Shown: in pieces, positions 1 to 5,669 of the stretch | How the letters are laid out: every line of letters starts with the position of its first letter | Position numbering within the stretch: position 1 is the stretch's first letter | Notes under the pieces: generated by a model | Database searches by the model: none | What the model saw: the letters and a program-made list of their open reading frames with translations, nothing else | What the model was told of the DNA's origin: nothing | Translations under genes and position numbers: made by a program | Source of the DNA: JBGOUJ01 sp041477005 | Lineage (GTDB): Bacteria > Acidobacteriota > Terriglobia > Bryobacterales > JACQDG01 | DNA: 6,949 bases | Assembly (NCBI GenBank): GCA_041477005.1 | Contig: JBGOUJ010000420.1 | Location: 1 to 6,949, forward strand | Reading direction: 5' to 3'

Positions 1-46
1 CTTACGGTCGCGGCTCGGAACCAGTGCGTAGGGTGCGCACCAATGT
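1..46. other. Spacer downstream of the DUF1501 gene, with a 10-bp palindrome
   Basis: No gene is visible. The stretch contains a perfect 10-bp palindrome, GGTGCGCACC, at 32-41, directly after the DUF1501 stop codon when read on the minus strand. There is no run of T after it, so it is not a convincing intrinsic terminator. The minus-strand text beyond it (rich in CCGAGCCGCGACC) resembles, from memory, intergenic repeat fragments seen in GC-rich acidobacterial genomes. The window edge prevents seeing how far it continues. Confidence 0.35.
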
Positions 47-1495
47 TTACGTCAAAACCTTCTTCACCACATTCCCCGCCACGTCTGTCAGCCGGAAATG
101 CCGCCCCTGAAACTTGAACGTGAGCTTGGTGTGATCGATTCCCAGGCAATACAGAATGGTTGCGTGCAGGTCGTGGACGTGGACCGGGTCGCGGGTGATG
201 TTGTAGCAGTAATCGTCGGTTTCGCCGTAGGTGATGCCGGGCTTGACGCCGCCGCCGGCCATCCAGATGGTGAAGCAGCGCGGATGGTGGTCGCGGCCAT
301 AGTCGTCGGCGGTGAGCTTGCCCTGGCAGTAAACAGTCCGGCCGAATTCCCCGCCCCAGACGACCAGGGTGTCGTCCAGAAGGCCGCGCTGCTTCAGGTC
401 CTGGATGAGCGCGGCCGAGGGCTGGTCGGTGTCGCGGCACTGGCCGGCGATCATCTTCGGCAGCTTGGTGTGCTGGTCCCAGCCCCGGTGGAAGAGTTGG
501 ATGAAGCGCACCCCACGCTCGGCCAGCCGCCGGGCCAGCAGACAATTGGCGGCGAACGTTCCGGGCTTTCGCGACTCGGGACCGTAGAGGTCGAAGATGG
601 CGGCCGGCTCTTTGGAAAGGTCCGTCAGCTCGGGCACCGAGGTCTGCATGCGGTAGGCCATTTCGTACTGCGCGATGCGCGTCGAGATCTCGGGATCCCC
701 GAACTCCTGCAGCTCAATCTGGTTCAGCTTCGAAAGGTCGTCGAGGAAGCGGCGGCGGCCGGCGTCGCTCAAGCCCGGCGGGTTGGACAGGTAGAGCACC
801 GGGTCTCCGGCGGAGCGGAACTTCACTCCCTGGTACTTGGTCGGCAAGAACCCGCTGCCCCACAGCCGGTCGTAGAGCGGCTGGTCCGAATTGCCCGTGG
901 AGATCATCACCACAAAAGCCGGCAGATCCTTGTTTTCACTCCCCAGCCCGTAAGACAGCCAGGAGCCGATGCTGGGCCGGCCGGCAAGCTGGTGGCCGGT
1001 TTGGAAGAAGGTGACGGCCGGATCGTGGTTGATGGCCTCCGTATGCATCGACTTGATGAAGCAGAAGTCATCGGCGGCCTGCGCCATGTGCGGCATCAGC
1101 TCGCTCACCCACGCCCCGGAATTGCCGTGCTGCGCGAACTTGAATAAGGACGGCGCCACCGGGAAGGTCGACTGTGTAGCAGTCATGCCGGTCAGCCGCT
1201 GCCCCATGCGGATCGAGCCGGGCAGCTCCGTCCCGCGCAGATCGTTCAGCCGCGGCTTGTGGTCGAACAGATCCATCTGCGACGGCGCGCCCGACTGGAA
1301 CAGATAGATCACGCGCTTCGCTTTGGGTGGGAAATGAGGCAGGCCGGGAAGGCCGCCTTGCGCCTGCTGGCCGGTCGAGCCGCGCAGCCGCTCGTCCAGC
1401 AGCGTGGCCAGCACGGCGGCGCCGACGCCGGCGCTCGTCCGGCTGAAGAAGTGCCGGCGGGTCATCAATAGCTCATATTCCAGCCGTGGGTCCAT
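47..1495 (-). CDS. DUF1501 domain-containing protein, Tat-exported
   Basis: This encodes a 482-aa member of the DUF1501 family, which is related to the alkaline phosphatase/sulfatase fold. A twin-arginine signal is visible at the N-terminus: R13-R14 in TRRHFFSRT, then a hydrophobic stretch (about 22-33), so the protein is predicted to be folded in the cytoplasm and exported by Tat. Conserved family blocks include HRGWDQH (336-342), WGGEFGRT (380-387), GRDHHP (400-405), MAGGGVKPG (412-420) and HDLHATIL (441-448). Their His and Asp residues are plausible metal ligands. The start at 1495 is favoured by a good Shine-Dalgarno sequence 8 bases upstream and by the conserved short N-extension before the RR motif seen in this family. 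It follows the DUF1549/DUF1553 gene on the same strand, a recurrent pairing. No enzymatic activity has been established for the family as far as I know. Length and motifs look intact. Confidence 0.95.
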   Translation of the reverse strand: MDPRLEYELLMTRRHFFSRTSAGVGAAVLATLLDERLRGSTGQQAQGGLPGLPHFPPKAKRVIYLFQSGAPSQMDLFDHKPRLNDLRGTELPGSIRMGQRLTGMTATQSTFPVAPSLFKFAQHGNSGAWVSELMPHMAQAADDFCFIKSMHTEAINHDPAVTFFQTGHQLAGRPSIGSWLSYGLGSENKDLPAFVVMISTGNSDQPLYDRLWGSGFLPTKYQGVKFRSAGDPVLYLSNPPGLSDAGRRRFLDDLSKLNQIELQEFGDPEISTRIAQYEMAYRMQTSVPELTDLSKEPAAIFDLYGPESRKPGTFAANCLLARRLAERGVRFIQLFHRGWDQHTKLPKMIAGQCRDTDQPSAALIQDLKQRGLLDDTLVVWGGEFGRTVYCQGKLTADDYGRDHHPRCFTIWMAGGGVKPGITYGETDDYCYNITRDPVHVHDLHATILYCLGIDHTKLTFKFQGRHFRLTDVAGNVVKKVLT

Positions 1496-1503
1496 CAGTC
1501 AAT

Positions 1504-1512
1504 CCTCTCCCT
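1504..1512 (-). promoter_or_regulatory. Shine-Dalgarno sequence of the DUF1501 gene
   Basis: On the minus strand AGGGAGAGG lies 8 bases upstream of the ATG at 1495-1493. It is the clearest ribosome binding site in the window. It supports initiation at this ATG rather than at the internal Met11 just before the twin-arginine motif. Confidence 0.7.
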
Positions 1513-1549
1513 GCCATCGGCAACAATCGCTCGGAGGGTGAAAAACCGG

Positions 1550-1622
1550 TCTCGCGCCAAGACGCCAAGCACGACCAGAAAAACTTCTTTGTTTGCTTTG
1601 CGTTCTTGGCGTCTTTGCGAGA
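1550..1622. repeat. Imperfect long palindrome between the two exported-protein genes
   Basis: The left arm begins TCTCGCGCCAAGACGCCAAG at 1550. The right arm, ending near 1622, carries CTTGGCGTCTTTGCGAGA. The arms pair over about 25 bases with a two-base bulge and a few mismatches, around an A/T-rich centre that can itself pair (AAAC 1581-1584 with GTTT 1591-1594). The core TTTGCGTTCTTGGCGTCTTTGCG is, from memory, a type of dispersed palindromic repeat found in many bacterial phyla including Acidobacteriota. The hexamer CCGGTC occurs on both flanks (1546-1551 and 1629-1634), possibly by chance. As RNA it would form a strong hairpin between the DUF1553 stop codon and the DUF1501 ribosome binding site. 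It could therefore protect the upstream message or reduce downstream expression; this is inference. Confidence 0.8.
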
Positions 1623-1650
1623 AATCTTCCGGTCGGTTCGGCGCCATCCG

Positions 1651-4600
1651 TCACTCCTTGGTCACCACCTCGTCGAGATTCAAAATCAGATTGGCGACGG
1701 CCGTGTACGCCGCCAAATCACTCACCTCGAGTCTCTCGTCCCTCGGACGCTCTCCCTCACTGACGAACTTCACCGCCGCCGCACGGTCAGTCTGGAAGTT
1801 GTCCCGGTAGTAATGAAACCCGCTCACCAGGACCCGGCTCTCTTCCGGCGACGGCTGCCGCGCCGTAGCCATCCGGAACGCCAGGCCGATCCGCTCTTCC
1901 GGAGTCGGCCCGCCTTCCCGCATCATGCGCTCGGCCAGGACCCGCGATGCTTCCAGGTACGTGACATCGTTCATCAGATCCAGGGCCTGCAGCGGCGTGT
2001 TGGTTCGGTTCTGGCGCACCGTGCAGGTTTCCCGGCCGGCGGAGTCGAAGATCATCATCGCCGGCGGCGGCGCCGCTCGCTTCCAGAAGGTGTAAACACT
2101 ACGGCGATACAGGTTCTCGCCATGGTCCTGCGGGTAGTCCTGGCCGCCGGCCAGCTCCTTCCACAACCCCGCCGGCTGGTAGGGTTTTACCGACGGCCCG
2201 CCGATCTTTTCCACGAGCAGCCCGGCGATGGCCAGCGCCTGATCCCGAACCGTTTCCGCGGGCAGGCGGACGCGCGGGCCGCTGGCGAGCAGGCGGTTCT
2301 CCGGGTCCTTCTGCAGCAGCTCCGGCGTGACCTTCGACGACTGGCGGTAGGTCGCACTGCTGACTATCAGCTTCTGCATCGCCTTCACGTCCCAGCCGGT
2401 GCGCATGAATTCCGTCGCCAGCCAGTCGAGCAGCTCGGGATGCGACGGCCACTCGCCCTGCGAGCCGAAGTCTTCCACCGTCTTCACCAGGCCCGTCCCG
2501 AAATACATCTGCCAGAAACGATTGACGGTGACGCGCGCCGTCAAAGGATTCGCCGGAGCCACCAGCCACTGCGCAAAGCCAAGGCGGTTATTGGGGGCGC
2601 CGGCCGGCAGCGGAGGCAGAGCGGCCGGCACGCCGGGCGCCACCTTTTCGCCGGGCCGGTCGTAGGCGCCGCGGATCAGCAGGAAGGTGTCGCGAGGCGT
2701 CTCTTGCTCCTGCATCACCATGACCGTGGGAATGCTATCCACGAATTGCTCGTGCTGCTTCCGCGCCTCGAGTAGTTGCCGCCACGCCTCCTGGATCTGT
2801 TCGGGAGCCTGTTTCTCGAGGAAATACCAGGCGATCTTGTCGGTCTGCGCCTTGGTGCGCTTTTGCTGCGGGATCGCCGCGACCTCGTTGATCGAGGCGG
2901 CTGTCGCCAGCACAGCCGCTTGCTCGGGCGGGAGCGCATCGTTGTAAATGTGCACGTCGCCGATCGAGCCGTGGAAGCGGTTGTCGGCGCCGCCGCCCCC
3001 GCCGATGCGCAACGGCTCTTTCGCCGCAAAGTTCTGGTTCAGCTCATCGAGCACCACCTTCAGCTTCTGCGGCTCCCCATCGACGTAAATCCGAACGCCA
3101 TCCGCCGCTCGCGAGCCGTCGTAGGTGGCGAGAACATGATGCCGGCGATTCAGATCGAGCGCCTTTGCGGTCTCCACGCGCAGCGCATCGTCCAGCCAGC
3201 GCAGGACCAAATTGAGCTGCACCTTGCCGTCTTGCAGATAGAGGCCGTACCCCTGGCCTTCCGGGATGTCCTGCGTCCGGGTGACGATGGCGCCCGTCGG
3301 CGCGACAGGATTGATCCAGGCGGCTAGAGTGAACTTGTCGTAAAAGCCGAAGTTGGCCTTGTCGCCGGCGTTCACGAAGCGCTTACCGTCAAAGCTCTCG
3401 GCCTCGCCGGGGATCTCCGCCGCCAGGCCCCACGGAACCGCCCAGGAAATCGCGCCTGATCGATCAAGCGACGCTCGATCGAGGGACCCCTCCCAGCTTC
3501 GCTGGGCCTGGGTCACCTCGGGCTTCAGCTCCGCAAAGCGCTTCTCGGCCGCGGCCAGCTTCTGCTCCAGCTCCCGCAGCTTCCCCTGCTGCTCGGGCGT
3601 CGGCGCTGGGATCATCGGCGGCGAATTGCCGTATTTGTTCGCCCGGCCCCGTTCCGGGATGTTGTTGAAATACGCAAAAACCCGGTAGAACTCCTTCTGG
3701 GCGAACGGGTCGTACTTGTGGTCGTGACACCGGGTGCAGCCCAGGGTCAGCCCGAGCCAGACGGCAGACGTCGTCTCAACCCGATCGACCACGTATTCCA
3801 CCGCATACTCCTCCGGAATGATCCCGCCCTCGCCGTTGCCCCGGTGATTGCGATTGAAGCCGCTGGCGATCTTCTGCTGGAGCGTGGCGTTGGGCAGCAT
3901 GTCGCCGGCGATTTGCTCGACGGTGAACTCGTCGAACGGCATGTTCCGGTTGAAAGCCTCAATCACCCAGTCGCGCCACCGCCACATGAACCGCTCCGCA
4001 TCGGTCTGGTAGCCGTTGGTGTCGGCGTAGCGCGCCCCGTCGAGCCACCGGGCCGCCATCCGCTCGCCGTATCCCGGCGAGGCCAGCAGCCGCTCCACGA
4101 CCTTCTCGTAGGCGCCGGGCGAGTGATCCGCCAGGAAGGCATCGACCTCGGCGGGCGTCGGTGGCAGCCCGGTCAAATCGAGCGTCACGCGCCGGATAAG
4201 CCGCGCGCGGTCTGTTTCCGGCGACGGGCTCAACCCTTCGCGTTCCAGCCGTTCCAGAACAAAGAAGTCGATCCCGTTCCGCGGCCAGTCTTTGTTCTGA
4301 ATCTTCGGAAACTCGGGCCGCTTGGGCGGGATCAAGGACCAATGTTTTTGCCACGGAGCGCCCTGCTCGATCCAGCGGCGGATGAGGTCGATCTCCCGGT
4401 CCGTCAGCGGGGCGCCCCCGAGCGGCATCCGCGTCGCCGGATTCTGCGCGGTGAGGCGCCCGATGATTTCGCTCTTCCCCAGATCGCCCGGAACAATAGC
4501 GAACCGCCTTTTGCCGAGGTCGCCCTTGGCGCCCGCTTCGGTGTCGAAGCGCAGCTTGGTGTTGCGCTTGGCCTGGTCGGGGCCGTGGCAGGTGTAGCAC

Positions 4601-4734
4601 TTGTCCGAGAAGATAGGCCGGATGTCCCGATTGAACTCGACGGTCTGAGCGCCGGCGAAAATCGGCCAGACGATTAGAGCGCCCACAACAGCGCCCCCCG
4701 CCCGGCCGGCCAGCGTTCTGGTCCTCGCTATCAT
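1651..4734 (-). CDS. PSD1/planctomycete cytochrome C domain protein (DUF1549-LamG-DUF1553)
   Basis: This encodes a 1027-aa exported multidomain protein. Order: Sec-type signal peptide (1-29, hydrophobic 13-27, likely cut after AGA); PSCyt1 haem domain (about 33-125) with CYTCH at 46-50 and a possible axial Met103 in TRMPLGG; DUF1549/PSCyt2 (about 150-360) with a second CxxCH, CTRCH at 333-337, followed by DHKYDP; a coiled coil (about 380-412); a LamG/concanavalin-like domain (about 440-605, with FTLAAWI and IYVDGE); a second helical linker (about 625-665); and DUF1553/PSD1 (about 713-980, with NRFWQMYFG, SHPELLDWLA and the RTNTPLQAL block). This is a known architecture in Planctomycetota, Verrucomicrobiota and Acidobacteriota. 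It probably binds covalent haem outside the membrane, and the LamG part may bind carbohydrate; the reaction is unknown. The DUF1501 gene follows 155 bases downstream. The frame is intact. No clear Shine-Dalgarno precedes the start, but Met1 is the only start that supplies a complete signal peptide. Confidence 0.95.
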   Translation of the reverse strand: MIARTRTLAGRAGGAVVGALIVWPIFAGAQTVEFNRDIRPIFSDKCYTCHGPDQAKRNTKLRFDTEAGAKGDLGKRRFAIVPGDLGKSEIIGRLTAQNPATRMPLGGAPLTDREIDLIRRWIEQGAPWQKHWSLIPPKRPEFPKIQNKDWPRNGIDFFVLERLEREGLSPSPETDRARLIRRVTLDLTGLPPTPAEVDAFLADHSPGAYEKVVERLLASPGYGERMAARWLDGARYADTNGYQTDAERFMWRWRDWVIEAFNRNMPFDEFTVEQIAGDMLPNATLQQKIASGFNRNHRGNGEGGIIPEEYAVEYVVDRVETTSAVWLGLTLGCTRCHDHKYDPFAQKEFYRVFAYFNNIPERGRANKYGNSPPMIPAPTPEQQGKLRELEQKLAAAEKRFAELKPEVTQAQRSWEGSLDRASLDRSGAISWAVPWGLAAEIPGEAESFDGKRFVNAGDKANFGFYDKFTLAAWINPVAPTGAIVTRTQDIPEGQGYGLYLQDGKVQLNLVLRWLDDALRVETAKALDLNRRHHVLATYDGSRAADGVRIYVDGEPQKLKVVLDELNQNFAAKEPLRIGGGGGADNRFHGSIGDVHIYNDALPPEQAAVLATAASINEVAAIPQQKRTKAQTDKIAWYFLEKQAPEQIQEAWRQLLEARKQHEQFVDSIPTVMVMQEQETPRDTFLLIRGAYDRPGEKVAPGVPAALPPLPAGAPNNRLGFAQWLVAPANPLTARVTVNRFWQMYFGTGLVKTVEDFGSQGEWPSHPELLDWLATEFMRTGWDVKAMQKLIVSSATYRQSSKVTPELLQKDPENRLLASGPRVRLPAETVRDQALAIAGLLVEKIGGPSVKPYQPAGLWKELAGGQDYPQDHGENLYRRSVYTFWKRAAPPPAMMIFDSAGRETCTVRQNRTNTPLQALDLMNDVTYLEASRVLAERMMREGGPTPEERIGLAFRMATARQPSPEESRVLVSGFHYYRDNFQTDRAAAVKFVSEGERPRDERLEVSDLAAYTAVANLILNLDEVVTKE

Positions 4735-4750
4735 CAGACGTTCCAGCTAC

Positions 4751-4756
4751 ATTATA
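4751..4756 (-). promoter_or_regulatory. -10 box of the DUF1549/DUF1553-DUF1501 unit
   Basis: On the minus strand there is a perfect TATAAT 16 bases before the ATG at 4734. The expected transcription start would leave a leader of only about 10 bases. No good -35 hexamer is seen at 16-18 bases (the best text is TTAGGT or TAGGTC). Only a weak GGA precedes the start codon. This probably drives the two-gene unit with a near-leaderless message. Confidence 0.55.
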
Positions 4757-4780
4757 GTCCGGTAACACCCAAAGACCTAA

Positions 4781-4800
4781 CCGGACGGGAAGCCGTCTGG
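4781..4800. other. Eight-bp hairpin in the divergent spacer
   Basis: CCGGACGG (4781-4788) and CCGTCTGG (4793-4800) pair over 8 bp with one G-T, around a GAAG loop. It lies just upstream of the -35 region expected for the minus-strand promoter, within the 154-base spacer between divergent genes. No T-run follows on either strand, so it is not a standard terminator. It could be an operator-like inverted repeat or simply a by-product of GC-rich sequence. A second, weaker foldable segment lies at 4829-4856. I see no gene in the spacer. Confidence 0.3.
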
Positions 4801-4888
4801 ACGCTTCTTGCCCGGTGGGCCGGCGGCTGCGGTCGGCCCCGAAGGGTCTGCACCGCCAAAGGCCGGCATGATCTCATGAACTTAAGCG

Positions 4889-5221
4889 ATGAAACTGCCA
4901 AACGCCGACATCGCCCGGATCGACCGCCAGAAACTGGAAGCCTACCTATTGTCGGCTGCGCACCCGATAGGCAGGTCCAAGGCAAAGTTCTTCCACCTCC
5001 TGGGCTTCGGTGAGTCGAATGCTGCCCACTTGGAGAGGGCCCTGAGGGAGGTTGCGCAAACAGGGGAGATCGCAGCCATCGTCCGCTCGCCACATGGTGT
5101 AAAATACGTCGTCGACGGCTTGCTCCCAGCGCCGTCCGGAGATCGAGTCAAGTTGCGAACGATATGGATCATCGAAACCGGCGAACAACGCCCTCCCTTT
5201 GTCACCGCGTATCCGGTCTAA
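4889..5221 (+). CDS. DUF6883 domain-containing protein
   Basis: This encodes a 110-aa protein that is essentially one DUF6883 domain. Recognisable landmarks are MKLPNAD at the start, a helical region with HP.GRSKAKFF (25-35), HGVKYVVDG (69-77) and a C-terminal strand pair with TIWIIETGEQRPPFVTAY (91-108). Candidate conserved polar residues are H25, K31/K33, H69, Y73, D76, R90 and W93. There is no signal peptide or membrane segment, so it is cytoplasmic. The start is fixed: an in-frame TAA (4883-4885) lies one codon upstream of the ATG. No Shine-Dalgarno is visible. From memory, DUF6883 domains also occur at the C-termini of larger phage or secreted-toxin-like proteins, and stand-alone versions are often next to DUF4926 genes, as here. 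The function is unknown; a toxin-like role is a hypothesis only. It is transcribed divergently from the DUF1549/DUF1553 gene. Confidence 0.85.
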   Translation: MKLPNADIARIDRQKLEAYLLSAAHPIGRSKAKFFHLLGFGESNAAHLERALREVAQTGEIAAIVRSPHGVKYVVDGLLPAPSGDRVKLRTIWIIETGEQRPPFVTAYPV

Positions 5222-5343
5222 AGGCAGTTGTGCGAATGCGGATTGGTCCAGCGGGAGGAACCGTGAAGGCTGAGGGAGAGACTGGTCAGATCCTTGGTCA
5301 ACCTTTTTCGCTCTTACAAAAGGGGCCGGCCCAAATTGACTCG

Positions 5344-5372
5344 GTGACGACAACAGGCTTCTTCCATATAAT
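5344..5372 (+). promoter_or_regulatory. Promoter of the DUF4926 gene
   Basis: A perfect -10 hexamer TATAAT is at 5367-5372, with GTGACG (4 of 6 matches to TTGACA) at 5344-5349 and a 17-base spacer. Transcription would start near 5379, giving a leader of about 54 bases before the ATG at 5433. It sits in the 211-base gap between the DUF6883 and DUF4926 genes, so DUF4926 can probably be expressed independently of DUF6883. I see no other gene in the gap. The palindrome GGGCCGGCCC at 5323-5332 just upstream is a possible operator or weak hairpin. Confidence 0.55.
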
Positions 5373-5432
5373 CTAGAATGGGAGTGATGTGATTGATTGT
5401 CCTGAAACTGCGACACGGTTGGGGGTCGTGAA

Positions 5433-5669
5433 ATGATCCGCGAGATGGAAACGGTCGTGCTCACGCACGACTTATCTGAATACAGCCTGAAGGAAGGCGA
5501 CATCGGAGCCGTCGTGCATTGCTACAATGACGCGGGCGCATTCGAGGTTGAGTTTGTCACGGCCGAGGGAAAGACCGTCGCGGTCCTGACTCTGACCGGC
5601 GCGGACATCCGCCCCCTCCACAGCCGGGAAATCCTTCATGTCCGGGAGCTCGCGTCCGCTCAGAGTTAA
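5433..5669 (+). CDS. DUF4926 domain-containing protein
   Basis: This encodes a 78-aa small protein whose first 60 or so residues match the DUF4926 pattern: METVVLTHDLSEYSLKEGDIGAVV (5-28), then FEVEFVTAEGKTVAVLTL (37-54) and ADIRPL (57-62). The alternating short strands and glycine turns suggest a small SH3-like or KOW-like beta barrel. There is no signal peptide. GGGGG at 5421-5425, 8 bases before the ATG at 5433, is the best ribosome site available; Met5 (5445) is an alternative start that would match the usual short N-terminus of the family. It is 211 bases downstream of the DUF6883 gene on the same strand and has its own -10 box. DUF4926 proteins are commonly encoded beside DUF6883 genes (from memory), so an antitoxin- or immunity-like partner role is possible but unproven. 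Its stop codon overlaps that of the convergent gene on the other strand. Confidence 0.88.
   Translation: MIREMETVVLTHDLSEYSLKEGDIGAVVHCYNDAGAFEVEFVTAEGKTVAVLTLTGADIRPLHSREILHVRELASAQS

Noticed and set aside
32..41. Palindrome GGTGCGCACC as a terminator of the DUF1501 gene
   Set aside because: There is no loop and no following T-run, so it does not look like an intrinsic terminator.
98..1147. Long plus-strand open frame (349 codons) opposite the DUF1501 gene
   Set aside because: It is a shadow produced by GC-rich codon bias of the real gene. Its product is rich in V, R, G and L with no recognisable motif.
1486..2775. Plus-strand open frame of 429 codons opposite the DUF1553 end
   Set aside because: Antisense shadow. 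It runs through the intergenic palindrome and has low-complexity, arginine/histidine-rich composition.
3718..4677. Plus-strand open frame of 319 codons opposite DUF1549
   Set aside because: Antisense to well-conserved cytochrome/DUF1549 coding sequence, with no domain signature.
4752..5093. Minus-strand open frame of 113 codons covering the divergent spacer and the start of the DUF6883 gene
   Set aside because: The composition is unlike a folded protein, it overlaps the DUF6883 gene antisense, and it has no recognisable motif.
5336..5341. TTGACT as the -35 box for the TATAAT at 5367
   Set aside because: The spacing would be 25 bases, too long for a housekeeping promoter. GTGACG at 5344 has the correct 17-base spacing.
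5164..5376. Plus-strand open frame of 70 codons between the DUF6883 and DUF4926 genes
   Set aside because: It overlaps the end of DUF6883 in another frame and runs through the promoter of DUF4926. There is no ribosome site and no clear codon bias.
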